Shown here piece by piece: positions 24,101 through 35,070 of a stretch of 64,000 nucleotides of DNA. How positions within the stretch are numbered: the first letter of the stretch is position 1; every line of letters starts with the position of its first letter. This stretch comes from Microvelia longipes (Eukaryota; Arthropoda; Insecta; Hemiptera; Veliidae): the NCBI GenBank assembly GCA_018340805.1, contig JACMZG010000008.1, positions 17,765,377 through 17,829,376 of the forward strand, read 5' to 3'. A program made the translations under genes and the position numbers. The notes under the pieces were generated by a model, which had not been told where the DNA came from, ran no database searches, and was given only the letters and a program-made list of their open reading frames with translations.

Positions 24101-27100
24101 GTAAATTATTTTTTCTCACACTTTTTTTATACAGTATCAAAATAAACATCCAAATTTGTGTAGACCAGTGTGGTCCCTGGACCCTAAGGGGTCCTTGCTT
24201 AGAATTTAGAGTTGCGGAAGCTACCGGTCCGCAAGCTAATAATCAAACTACTCTAGCAAAATTGGTTAAGATTTAATAAGGTTAACAGTTGATGTGTTTT
24301 CTATGAATACTGAATTTTAGGTATTAGGTCTAATAAATAAATAATAAATTATTATTAGCTGTAATCCATAGATCAAGAAATTACTAATGAAGTTTTCATT
24401 GGTAAACGGGAATATTAATCATTACATTTTTATGTTAAAGTATGAAGGCGGTAAAAGTGCGGATTACTTTATAATTACCAAGATTATGTTTGTTTTATTT
24501 ATAAATACAAAGAGTATGTTATCTTGTTTTATATTTAAATTGAAACTTGCTGAGGTTTGGGAGGAGAGTGGATTTACTTACTGATTCTATTCCACAATAG
24601 TTTTAGAGTAAAAATTGTATTATGAATTTTACATCTTATATGTGAATTAAAAATATATAGTGTTGAGTAATAATTTGTTTCTGTGTTTACTTTTTTATGC
24701 TTAAACCCATAGGGTAATTTTAGTATTTTTACTCTTCACAATGCCACTCTACTACTAACCTCTAGAGTTTATGCACACACTTCAACCAAATGGAACTGAA
24801 CCTTGACCAACCTGTGACCAGGTTCACAGGTTGTTCTGTATATTCTCTCTAGTCCCACTAGCTACTCTGATCTCATTAGTCATATCTAGCCTGCCAGTTC
24901 CTCTATTCTTATCAGATACTCATTATAGTCCAAGAGCCAGACCTAAAAAATTGGAGACTTACTTTGAACTACTAACCAAATTTTTATGAAAATATACCTT
25001 AAATTACGAAAGAAAAGCTTACTCTGCCTATCCAGAGTGAAGCCCTTCATATGAATGTGCTTGCTCAAAATATTAGAAAATTGCACACAACCCTCTGAGT
25101 CGTGTGCAAAATATGTAGAGAACATTTTTTTAAAGCTAATAAAATGTCCTATAAAACGATTTTTTAGTACATGTTCTAGCAAAATTTTGTGAGATTTTTT
25201 TAAATTTTGAGCATACACAATCATATGAAAAGCTCTACTCTAGTTAAACAGACTGTTTTTTTAAAAAATAATTTAAGATATATTTTCAGAAATATCTGGT
25301 TTGAAGTAGTACAAAATGAGTGACATTTTTTCTGGGCCGGCTCTTGTACAGTCCGGTAAAGCCTGATGGGGAATGATGCTGGTGGCAACCCTGAAATTAG
25401 TGGACTGTTCATAAACACATTCTCATTGTCCTGACATAAAGCCAAAGTTCAGCAGAAGAACAGAATCACCTACGCTAGTCGTCTCCAGTCTAGGTCTCCA
25501 CTTTTACAGTGCTCGGTTTGAAGGTTCAGAATACTTCTTCTTTTATTAGAAATGTATTCTATATTGCTTCCTTCTTTTATGTATCTCGAATAAAAAATCA
25601 ATAATGCTTTGACAAGAATTTATTTCCATTTGTTAAATTCTCATGAATCCAAGTTATTTAAATATTTAAAACAATGAACAGGCTGTTACTTACAATTAAT
25701 TTCCTGTCTTTTGTCACTTTTTATCTTTTTATAATAAATTTAATACTATTTTAATTAATAATGACTTTGTTCTGTTTTGCAGATTGATGCCCTTATTCTC
25801 TTCATGGGATTGTAGGTGCTTTCAATCATTGGCCTCGTTATGACCACAAAAACTATTTATTTTATTTTTTTGTGTTATGTTTTTTTTATAGATTTAAAAA
25901 TAATCCTAGAAAGCCAAGCAAGATTCAAAAGAATAATAAGAATAGAAGAAAAACACAAGTTCCTTATTTAGAAGGCAAAAAAGTCAACGGAGAATCGCAT
26001 AAAATTTATCATAGTTCTGTGGAAGAAGCTCAAGATATGGATAAAACTAATCAATCCAACAATAGCTTACAAGTCGACTCGGATTATGATTCTATAATCT
26101 TAATTGACGATTCAGTCATTGAGACTTGTCCGACTAATAATTCAAAAGCAGAGGAAAGTTGTTTCATTATTGACGTTGAACCAAATACCGACCCTGAAGA
26201 GAAGTCCTTCTATAAATACTCACTGTATGAAGATGTGACTGATAATGACTTGACTCGTGGTGAAGAGAATAATACTTTAAAAGAGAAAGAAATAGTTGTG
26301 GATTCTGGAAATGTTAGTACATGTAGTGGCAAATTGGACTCTGTTCAATTAGACAAGGATAAAAATACAACAGAAAAAGAAATTGATTTGAACCCTACTG
26401 GGCTAAGCCATGAGCCAGATCAATCAAGTATTACTAGCCAAGAAAATATTGATAAACCCCAAATACCTGTGATAAATTCTAAATCATCGCCTGAAGCTCT
26501 AATACAACAAGTAAATCAGATTAATACTATTGTTAATGAAATGAATGAAAAAGGATTTTTTGGTAGTAGGAAAAGACGTTTTGATCATTTAACTCCTGCA
26601 AACAAAAAATTTGCTCATGACACAGGAGAAGCAAAACCTGAGAGCTGGAGCTCGCTGAAAAAGAGAGTCAATTCCAAAAAGAGTCCGCGTAAAAAAACAG
26701 CACAAAACCTAGCTTCACAAAGATTATTAAATAAATTGAATGGTACTAATAACAACGTCTGTCCTAAAAATAATAAAGAAACCAATAAAAATAATGAAAA
26801 TAACTTGAATAGTCAGAATAGTAAAGAAGATAGATGTGTTTATGTCGAAGATTCGGATTCCGATGTAGAATTTGTTGATGCTTTTAATCCGTCAGAAAGA
26901 TTGATTGAATTATCAGAAAGTGATAGTGATGATTCTGTTATTATTCAAGACCCTGAACCACCTCCTTCCGAGATAGCTTTACCTAATATTAGGAAGAAAA
27001 AGAAGACATCAAATTTAGTTTCAAATTCAAGTGCAAAAAAGAAAAGAACTAAGCAGATTAAAAGAAAGGAGAAACTCAAGAAAGCTAAAGAAGTGGTTAA

Positions 27101-30100
27101 TGAAAAGGCACAGTTGCGTCCTATTGTCATCGATGGATGCAATGTTGGCTATGGGTATTTATTTCATCTATTAATTAATTTTTAAATTTAATCTGAAGAA
27201 TATTCGTAAAATCATGTTAGTCGTTTTATGTATATATAGTTAAATTTCAAAATGCCACTCATACACATCAATATTATATTATAAAATTAACTTTGCAATT
27301 CCTTGCCTATAAAATCTCCATATTTGTCTTTGTTTACTGGACTGAAAGCGGGGGTTATTAGTTATTAGAATCACCTGAATTATTAGTGTGAATTTGTGAT
27401 TTGGTTTGTATTTCTTTTCCTGCAGATATTTCTTAAGTAATGATAGACATGATACACTATTTTTAGCCCTGAGCTTGTTATTATCTGACAATATACTCAT
27501 AAATGTATTTAGTAATTGTATATTATCATTACTTTTCCTCATTTATACCAAAGGTATGTAGGAAAAGTAATATATTTGCACTTGAAATCCTGAAACTAAG
27601 ATTTCACCTAAATTATCCGTTTCAGACGTTTGAAGACCTCCTGAGTGGCTTTTATCTAGTTGTTTGTTATCCTATCTTGTGTGTTTGTACTATAAAGTAG
27701 AAAACTAAAATAATCCATCCTATGTTCAATTAGTGCTTTCCAGAAAATAGTTTTATGACATCATTAATGATTTAGCAAAAAATTATAAATCATAGAAAAT
27801 TAGACCAACTTGAAAGTTGTCATGCCTCTAGTTTTATATAGAACAAACAAATGTGACAAGTTTAATTTCATTATCAGTACTAGTTCTATTGTATCAAAGA
27901 ACATTTTTACTAAAGTGATGTAGAAATTCATACAGTAGAGGTGGGGGCGCGGGACACAGTGGTCTAACTCCACTAAAATAAGCTGTTTTAGATAGGCCTG
28001 CTTTAAGCTCACTGTTTTTCCACTAGAGGCAGGTCGGTTCACCTTGTAAGGCATATATAAAATAATGATTTCTTAATTTTCAAGATTAAAGTTTTTTAAA
28101 AGGATCTTTAACAATGTTAAAAACCGTATTAATTATTTTAAATGTAAAATTTTCATAAAATGTTATAAAAATTTAAATGATGTGTTATTTTTAACTAGAC
28201 CTGATATCATGATAACCATGACATGCAGAAATGGAAATTAATTTGCATGTTTATTGCTTTTTTATTTTGTTTTTTAATGGAAAAAATGCTAAATTTATCT
28301 TATTTATAACAAATAATCTTATAAACAACTAAAAATTTCAGAAAATTTATCTTGTTTACATTCTAGTTTATAGACGTCTCGATTTAAAACTGATAACCAT
28401 ATTGATATCAATTGTTCAAGGGGAAAACTAGCGCTCGGTGCGGTAGTTGATGCAACAAGCCCCTGTTTTTTAGGACCACCTCAAACCAGGGAGTTGGACC
28501 ACTGTGTCCTGCGCCCCCACCCCTACTGTATGAATTTCTACATCACTTTAATGTTTACGTTTAATGTTTATGTTTAATGTTACGGCGCTAATGTATCACT
28601 TTATGTAATAAACAAGTATACTTTGTTTCATTTTAATACAGTCTATATATCTATGGGTTTTTTGGATCAATAGTGTTTTAAAGCATCTTGAGTAAAGGCA
28701 GTGGTTGGAAGGGTGGCCTCTGAGAATTAAACGGTTTATTGCTTGTTCCCTGTCTGAAAACAATCTAAGCCATACTAAAGTTTAAAGTTGGTGATTTTCA
28801 TATTCTTATTGTGAGTGAAACAAGTCCTAATAGTCCAAGAGCGAGGTCTAAAAAATGTGACTCATTTTGTACCACTACTTTATACCAAATTATCCTGAAA
28901 ATATATCTTACAATATAAAGAAAAAGCATAATCTGCCCATCTAGAGTGGAGCCATTCATATAAATGGGCCTGCTCAAAATATGTGAAAATCGCACAAATT
29001 CCAACTTTCTTGCAATTAGTGGTTCCCTGTGGGTCTTATGCAAAACATGAAGAGAACTTTTTTTAAAGCTGATAGAATTTTCTATAAAACAATTTTTTTT
29101 TGTCAAAATCGGATAACTACGACTGAAGTTATGACTTTTGTTAAATGGTCAAAAAATGCACAAAAAGCCAATATTTTTTCCAATAATGTCGCCTGACTTT
29201 GCATAAATTAACCATTTTTTTGGTGTGAAAGAGCCATAATTTTGGTTGTAGTAATCCACAAACTCGTTTTATAGAGCATTCGATCACCTATAAAAAATTA
29301 TCTCTTCGTGGCACACGACCTACAGGAAACCACTCATTGAAAGCAAACTGAAATTTGTGCTATTTATAAAATTATGAACATTTGCAATCATATTAAGGGC
29401 TCCACTCTGGATAGGCAGACTATGATTTTTCTTCATAATATAAGGTATATTTTCAGAAAACTTAGGTTTGGTGTAGTAAAAAATGAGTGACACTTTTTTA
29501 GGTCCGACTCTTGTACTATAAGTTTTAAAAATGAACATTGTAAATCAGATTAGGTGAAAACAAAATTTGATGTATAATTATGATTAGATGCACAATCTTT
29601 ATGACAGTGAATGAGTAAAAAAGTATTAACAGTCTCTTCACAGTTAAATTTAACTGTGGAGAGACTTTTTCTTCTTTCTTTTTATTACGTTGGACTCCAT
29701 TCATCCATTCTAAAACGTTTATTTTTCAGTCATTCCAAAATCAAAGGTATGCTAAGTGTGGAGGGAATTAAAATTGTTTACGATTATTTTCATTCAAAGG
29801 GACACGAAGTCAAAGTTTTCTTGCCTCAATTTAAACTGTTCAGTGCAAAAACATCGAATAACCAACTGCTTAGACAAATGGAAAATGATGGGATTGTTGT
29901 GTTCACTCCAGGACGGAAAGTGGGAGACAAATATATTAGTTCTTATGATGACAGGTTAGTAGAAAGTCTTGATTTATTTATTTATAAATTAGGAACAAAA
30001 ATTTTCATTATATTGCTTACTTCGTGGTGCTACAGTACATGTAGGACTTATCCTTCTCCTTCATCCTTAAAAGTGGATGAAGAGATTCATCCACTTTTTA

Positions 30101-32670
30101 TCACATATTTCAATTTTCTCTGATCATCCTTCAGCTATCTCTTCCTCGTCCTGTTATGTCTTGGATACTTTCATGCAGTTCAAAGTGGGAACTATCCCTT
30201 TGTTATGCTCCAAGTAGAAAGACTTAAGTTAGTGACTCTAGGTTGAAAGTTTGGTTATGATTTCTATTATTCTTACAATATAAAAAACTCAGCACACATT
30301 TACATCATAGATTTTTTCTATATTTGTTTACTCTCTGATAGAAAAATCAGAAGATGATGGTGATGAAAACTCAGTAGTTAATAGGTTCTGAAATGCAAAG
30401 GTTTTATGTACTAATTAATATTTTATCTTTATAAAAAATATTTCCCCATCATATCTTTCTGGTACTAACAGACTTATGTCTGATTTGCACACCATTATAG
30501 TTTTATTCCCTTTTTTCTTATTTGATGAGTCAAGTTTCTGATAATATGCTTAGAATAATACTAATATAGAAGGAGCATAGGTCCGTAACACAATGTAATT
30601 CCACTGATAACACAAAATCCGGTTGACTGGTGGTCTTAAGTAGGGGTACCACCCTAACAACAAAATATTTTTTTTTTATTAATGTGTCATAAATATCCAC
30701 TGAATGAAAAAAGGTCATAAGAAACAATTATTATAACATAAAAAGCCAGCTATGTATTTAATAAAATTGGTCTTAGATGGCAAAAGAGAGCCTTTAGTTG
30801 ACCAGGACTACTTTTAATATAATTTTAATTAAAAACGTTAAAATACGAGTTATAATGCTTAAAATATTGTAATGCAACGATATTTATATTAGAATTTTAT
30901 AAATTATCAATCATTAATTAATCAAAGAACATAATAATTCAGCAACCGGAAGTATTGCAAACTTTATTAAAGTGTTACGGTGGGAGAATTACTTAAAACC
31001 ACCAGTGAACCGGCTTTGCTGTTATCAGTTAAGCTGATGATTTGCTTTAATAGTATATTAAAACTTTTGCATCAATGTTGCTCCTTACAAACATGATTAT
31101 TGTGAATCATGTTCCTGAAATCCTCCTTCAATAAAGTTGTCCTACCTCTCTAGTCAGAATCAACTGTATTTTTTTAATAAAATTTAGTTACAATTTTGTT
31201 GCAAATGTATTAACTAAGTTTTTTCTGTGGTGTAACCATTTCCTACATTAGTTAAATTTAGTTCTTGGTTTGTAAAGGTTTTAAAATTGAATGATTCTAT
31301 TGTTGCAGGTTTATATTAGAATATGCTACCTTAAAAGGAGCTATAGTTATTTCTAGAGATAATTATAGAGATTTATATGAAGAAAAGGAAGAGTTCAGAG
31401 AAACAATCAGAGATAGGTAACTTAAATATTCAATGTCAACATTTTTCCCGTTTGGCTCTTTTTCAGTTAGTTACTCCCCTGTGATGTTTGTAGTTGGTTA
31501 AGTTGTACCATGAATAATATTTGAGTGTAATATGCCTATGATTTGCTGGGTTGTATGGTTATACCCCATACAACTGGGGAGTAATCATCAAGAAGTAGTG
31601 TGTACCATTGGACTCATTGGTAAACTACTGATCTACTTTTTAATAATCACCAGTACTGATGATGACCATTAACGGTTAAAAGTTGGCTTTTTTATTCATT
31701 AGGAGAAACAAAAATTTGTTTAGTTTTATTTCTTCTCATCTAAAGAAGTGTTTTTTTATCTCTTCCATTGATTATTTTTTTATGTTTTTCCATGTTGGTA
31801 TCTTTAAGTTGTCTATTATGTTACATGACTGACATAAATGCAGCTAAGCCTTTCTGTTCAAAAATATTGCATACAAATGGAAACATCTCTGTCTCTGAGC
31901 AAAAGCAGCTCTTATTTTAAATTTTATTTAAACATATTTAAAAGTTCTCCTCTATTGTAGGATTATTATTTGTAACCATAAATAATAATTAATATGAAAT
32001 AGCACATATTTATGTATAAAATCCTTTTGAATTTGTGTTTCCCTGCTTAACAATCCATTTCTTGCTCAAGTTTCCTGTTAATGATTTATAACTTTAGCAA
32101 TTACTTAATTGTAAAGCACTAGTCATTACTTAGTTCTATTATATACTCTATGGTGTGTATGTAGTAGTTCCTAGACTTTTTTTGTCGCACCATAACTTAC
32201 AAACTTTCTCATATCAGAATATGAAAATCAATTATAAAAAAGTACAGAGCCTTATTGTTTGAAATATTTATAATGTCACTATCCCACATTATTGGCTGAG
32301 CTAAAATTTCAAAAATTCACTAAAAATCAAAAAATTTTATGATTAACTTGAAATCTAAGATACATTTAACAATATTAAGCATAAAACAAATTTATTAGTA
32401 TCTAATAAAATTTTGTTGGACTTAACTGATGATTTTATTTAATTTGCAGAGAGAATTCCAATGTTGGCAACATCTTCCATTATGAGGTTTTGTAATTGTT
32501 TTCTGTATTTCTTCTTTTCCAGGCTATTACAATTCACATTTGTAGACGATATAATAATGTTCCCAGAAGATCCTCTTGGAAGAAATGGACCTTGCCTAAC
32601 TAATTTCCTCAGATTTCCTCTCACTGCTGAAACCAAAAAACGAAATCAACCTTCAACTTCTAAAACCTAA
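15174..32670 (+). CDS. NYN-domain ribonuclease, N4BP1/ZC3H12-like (six coding exons)
   Basis: Coding exons: 15174-15179, 15342-15364, 25892-27154, 29730-29954, 31309-31416, 32523-32670. All have GT..AG borders and join in frame into 590 residues. The start is ATGGTT just before a consensus donor (GTAAGT); exon 2 is only 23 nt. Residues 1-415 are disordered, acidic and Lys/Asn-rich, with a basic nuclear-localisation-like stretch at 392-409. The NYN/PIN-like nuclease domain spans about 418-575: IDGCNVG (D424), SSYDDR (D504, D505) and SRDNYRD (D523) supply the metal-binding aspartates of the Regnase/N4BP1 family, and [12 protein letters not shown] is the family's end motif. The protein stops 33 residues after that motif with no CCCH zinc finger, so it is closer to N4BP1/KHNYN than to ZC3H12A. 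Family members degrade RNA in immunity and antiviral defence; the role here is inferred. I saw no KH domain. Confidence 0.85.
15521..16030. mobile_element. 510-bp MITE with about 48-bp inverted ends
   Basis: Left end TTAGTACGTTCACACACACT, then TTTAAATCCGCGTATCGTATAG; the right end (16030 backward) reads TTAGTACGTTCACACACACT, then CTAGATCCGCGGATCGTATAG. The first 20 bases are identical. Internal sequence has no transposase. Flanks are compatible with a TA or TTA target site. The arms also hold smaller palindromes around TATCGTATAGAGTACGAT. Confidence 0.8.
16741..18557. mobile_element. hAT-type non-autonomous element with 8-bp target duplication
   Basis: Left terminus CAGCCCTTCCCAACCCTTGG followed by GGTCGCGACCC; right terminus, read inward, CAGCGTTTCCCAACCTTTC followed by a GCGACCC match. 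Such CAG-N-G-TTCCCAACC ends are typical of hAT (Charlie-like) elements. Flanking octamers are GTCTATAG (16733-16740) and ATCTATAG (18558-18565), 7 of 8 matching. No hAT transposase frame was seen; about 17323-18470 belongs to a different repeat family that has counterparts at 53.7 and 63.6 kb, so this is a composite. Confidence 0.8.
17323..18470 (+). repeat. Dispersed repeat family K, copy 1
   Basis: Begins TTCTAGACACTTTCTTGTAA, has repeated blocks around GTCGATACGACCACATTAAG and GGTGTCGTTTTC, then GCGGTGGTCCGCATGTCGGG twice (17980 and 18130). Most of it recurs inverted at 53.9-54.65 kb, and part recurs in the same orientation at 63.6-64.0 kb. Weak open frames only. One block (GGTTCACATCCTGG here, GGTTCAAATCCTGG in copy 3) resembles a pol III B box. 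Confidence 0.75.
18583..19065 (+). repeat. Repeat copy interrupted by a SINE
   Basis: The sequence starting CAAAGTAATATATAACCAAG and containing TTTCTGTCAGACCTGG is shared with 41244-41470. After the shared AACAAAC the copies diverge for 230 bases (the SINE) and then rejoin at TTACGGTACTCAA. The copy at 41 kb therefore shows the uninterrupted state. Confidence 0.8.
18741..18970 (-). mobile_element. tRNA-derived SINE with target duplication
   Basis: On the minus strand the head reads GCCGCCTACGTGGTCTAGGT (A-box-like), about 40 bases later GGGTTCGCATCCC (B box), then a unique body and a (TTA)n tail. Flanks are AAACTACTTA (18731-18740) and AACCTACTTA (18971-18980), a 10-bp target duplication with one mismatch. 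The related repeat at 41.4 kb lacks the insert, giving a direct empty-site comparison. pol III promoter boxes are present, but no folded functional tRNA is expected. Confidence 0.85.
19420..20110 (-). mobile_element. LINE reverse-transcriptase C-terminal fragment
   Basis: The minus-strand frame 19903-19643 encodes [20 protein letters not shown], then [19 protein letters not shown], matching the post-polymerase tail of Jockey/CR1-type LINEs (typically G-x-x-x-[WF]-N-x-L-P-x-x-[IL], then FK). The 3' end lies near 19420, where the strand ends in AAATAAATAAATAAATG. The 5' part is missing. Confidence 0.7.
20395..22575 (+). mobile_element. Minisatellite-bearing mobile element, copy A
   Basis: Starts GAACGAACGTAGTGAGTTCT, then a (TTTG/TATG)n tract (20437-20516), a leader with repeated AATGGCGGCCAA-type blocks, then about 25 copies of a minisatellite, and ends GAGTTCTTGATGCAAC..ATTACTAG. 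Copy B (53286-56199) shares both ends; copy C (to 62473) shares the 3' end. A terminal CTAG followed by T is what Helitrons leave, but I see no clear terminal hairpin or TC start, so the class is open. No transposase or helicase is encoded. Confidence 0.65.
21185..22460 (+). repeat. GAGCGAAGCGAG minisatellite array A
   Basis: About 25 tandem units of roughly 45-57 bp. Each has the conserved core TAGCGAGCGAAGCGAGCC followed by T5-7 and an AT-rich spacer (ACTATGTATTATTATAAATA and variants). Some units have lost a few bases of the core (21690, 22243, 22381). Spacing is irregular and the spacer varies by small indels, so it is a degenerate minisatellite, not a CRISPR. Confidence 0.95.
22576..24920. 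other. Intronic non-coding sequence
   Basis: No gene recognised. At 24169 a hAT-like terminus (CAGTGTGGTCCCTGGACCC) appears without a visible partner. The region around 22850-22900 (GGACCTAGGTCC, then AATTCAATAAAATA) may be a LINE 3' tail. The rest looks unique and AT-rich. Confidence 0.4.
24928..25349. mobile_element. Foldback MITE, copy 1 (internally deleted)
   Basis: Ends GTCCAAGAGCCAGACCTAAA and (inward from 25349) GTACAAGAGCCGGCCCAG. It has TA at the left flank; the right TA is lost. Both arms contain the family motif CTGCCTATCCAGAGTG. It is 422 bp against 684 bp in copies 2 and 3, so the middle is missing. It lies in intron 2 of the NYN gene. Confidence 0.8.
27913..28548. mobile_element. 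TIR element with TA flanks
   Basis: The left end AAGTGATGTAGAAATTCATA, then CAGTAGAGGTGGGGGCGC, is matched by the reverse complement of the right end (AAGTGATGTAGAAATTCATA, then CAGTAGGGGTGGGGGCGC). TA lies on both sides. The inverted ends exceed 55 bp. A more worn relative is at about 42690-43300, inside the protease-homologue gene. Confidence 0.8.
28833..29516. mobile_element. 684-bp foldback MITE, copy 2
   Basis: Ends GTCCAAGAGCGAGGTC and (inward from the right) GTACAAGAGTCGGACC, flanked by TA on both sides (28831-28832 and 29517-29518). The arms are imperfect inverted repeats along much of the element, with motifs CATCTAGAGTGGAGCC and CCACTCTGGATAGGCAG. Same length as copy 3. Confidence 0.85.
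29631..29666. repeat. 36-bp palindrome
   Basis: AGTCTCTTCACAGTTAAA is followed at once by TTTAACTGTGGAGAGACT: 18-bp arms with one G/T-type mismatch and no loop. It lies 64 bases before the acceptor of NYN exon 4. Confidence 0.85.
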
Positions 32671-32950
32671 TTCAAATTGTTATCCTTTTGTACTCCATTT
32701 TTAAGTGCCTATAAATGTGTACCTTATAAAATCTTCAGATTTACTTCAGAAAATTTAAAATTTTATTAGTCCTGGATTTGATTGTCTAAAAAATTTATTT
32801 ACCTTATAACAGGAAAAATATTAAATTTCATAATTCTACTTCTAAAACTTCAATTTTTTATTTGAATGTCAGAAAATCCACCCCTTTAAGTGGCAGTGTG
32901 TATTACTTCATGAAAATAATGTATTAGCCAAAATTTACTCATGACATTTA

Positions 32951-33634
32951 GTCCAGGAGCAGGACCTGAAAAAATGTGACTCATTTTGTACTACTCCAAA
33001 CCAAATTTTCTAGAAAATATATATTAAAAAATTGCCTATCCAGAGTGGAGTCCTGGATAGCGCATGCTCAAAATTTTAGAAAATCGCACAAATTTCAGTT
33101 TTCTTGGAATAAGGTGTTTGCTGTGGGTCGTGTGAAATACATGGAGAACATTTTTTTAAAGCTGATACGGTTTCCAATAAATGGAATGTTTAAGCATCAA
33201 AATTAAAAGACTAGAACCAAAGTTATGGCTCTTTCAAAAACCCCAAAAATTAATTTGAAAACACCAAAAGTCAATGAAATAATTTAAAAAAAAATATTGG
33301 CTTTTTGTGAATTTTTTGGTCATTTAACAAATGTCATAACTTTAGTTGTAGTTATCAGATTTTGACAAAATTCACTTGTTTTATAACAAATTTTACGAGC
33401 TTAAAAAAATGTTCTCTTTATGTTTTGCACACAACCCACAGGGAACCACTAATTGCAAGAAAGCTGGACTTGTTGGCATTTTCTAATATTTTGAGTGAGT
33501 ATTTTTCATGTGAAAGGCTCCATTCGGGATAGGCAGACTAGTCTTGTCCTTCATAATGTAAGGTATATTTTCTGAAAAATTTGGTTTGAAGTAGTACAAA
33601 ATGAGTCACATGTTTTTAGGCCTGGCTCTTGGAC
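32951..33634. mobile_element. 684-bp foldback MITE, copy 3
   Basis: Left end GTCCAGGAGCAGGACCTG; right end, inward, GTCCAAGAGCCAGGCCTA. TA on both sides (32949-32950 and 33635-33636). Sequence and length agree with copy 2. It lies 280 bases after the NYN stop codon. Confidence 0.85.
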
Positions 33635-34967
33635 TAATTAGTTTGTTTTAAAATTCCATATTTATATTATGGTTTATTTGAGGAAAAATAAACCTAGCCA
33701 AAAGTACAAAGAAAAATGTAATAAAATTGTAAATAAGACTGTTCTTTTTATTTATAAATTATTATTTAATTTTAAGACGTCTTTAGGTTAAGGAGCATGC
33801 AGACAAAAAGGATGTTAAAATTCTTTACTTGTCTAAGGATTATACTTTATTTATAAGTTTTTCTGATGATATTGATTATTAGGAAATTATTTCTAGTACA
33901 GGCATCATTACAATGTCATGGAAGATTATTTATCCCGGTAATTTAGAGATTTTTAAAGTCACTTTGAGGAATTGTTTAAAATTATAAAGAAAAATTATTT
34001 TTATAAACATAAACATTGATCCAGTTGAGTATATTCTCCTGGCATATTGATCTACAGACTTGTCTGTTCATTTGCTTTTGTGGAAACCCTCATTTAGATA
34101 GATTTAAATTTAATGAATCATATATGTGTATTAGTTTGGGAAAATTAAGTATAAAAAGGTCTCACAAGTCGAAAGTTATCGTATTTTATTTTTATCCAAT
34201 GTAAGATTATTATTACTATTATTAAACAAATTTCTTTTCCTTTTTTATTATCATTTGAATATTTTTATTTATGATTTCTTGTTATTAAAAGTTAGGTATT
34301 TTTTATGATTATTATATATCTATAAAACATTAATTGTAATGGTTAGATTATTTATAAATATGTTTGAAAAAACATATCATGAACCAATGAAAACATCTAA
34401 ACACAGTTATTATAAGAAAAAATGAAATGACACCACTTGAAGTTTGTATTTCAATGATTCTGACTATACTAATCCTGATTCATTAGTGTAATTTCATTAG
34501 AAAATATTGCTTATGAGGTTATTCGGACAACGGGAGTAGGGGAAATTGATTCTGATTTGCTTCCTACTTCCAATATGTATACATATATTTTATATATGTT
34601 TGTGTGTGTGTAAGTTTCAACCTTTGCGTATAGCATATGATTACTTGTTGTTTGTGAAAAATATGATTTCATCAACCCAAGTAATTAAGTCATAAAAAAA
34701 CTTGAAATAGATATAAAAACAATATAATTGATGATGGGGCACTAGTGAGACATTAAAAAACATCTCCAGTTTATTTCATATGGAGTTATTTGTGTATAAT
34801 AATAATAAATAAATATCATTCCATATTTAATCATGGAGACCAACACAAATTATAATATATTAAAACAAGGGGTCATTTTTAGGGTATATGGCAAGCTAAA
34901 TCTGGATCAGCTGAAATTGAGTCCAGTTTCAGCTCATTTAGACCTACTGAAGTAGCACTAAGAGTAT

Positions 34968-35070
<103 letters not shown>

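Larger units (their letters stand above)
15365..25891 (+). other. 10.5-kb intron 2 of NYN gene, repeat-filled
   Basis: No further coding exon is needed between the donor at 15365 (GTATGT) and the acceptor at 25891, because the flanking exons join in frame. The intron hosts a MITE (15521-16030), a hAT element (16741-18557), a SINE (18741-18970), a LINE fragment (19420-20110), a minisatellite-bearing element (20395-22575), a hAT-like end near 24169 and a foldback MITE (24928-25349). A small possible alternative exon lies at 25784-25816 (acceptor TTTTGCAG, donor GTGCTT). Confidence 0.6.
27155..29729 (+). other. NYN gene intron 3 with two MITEs
   Basis: Donor GG|GTATTT at 27155 and acceptor TTTTTCAG at 29729. 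It contains a MITE at 27913-28548, a foldback MITE at 28833-29516 and a 36-bp palindrome at 29631-29666. No other exon is required. Confidence 0.7.

Noticed and set aside
25872..25891. Start of the NYN protein at the open-frame start (MLCFFY..)
   Set aside because: That start is a GTG in the T-rich run before a splice acceptor; the spliced start at 15174 gives a better and in-frame beginning.
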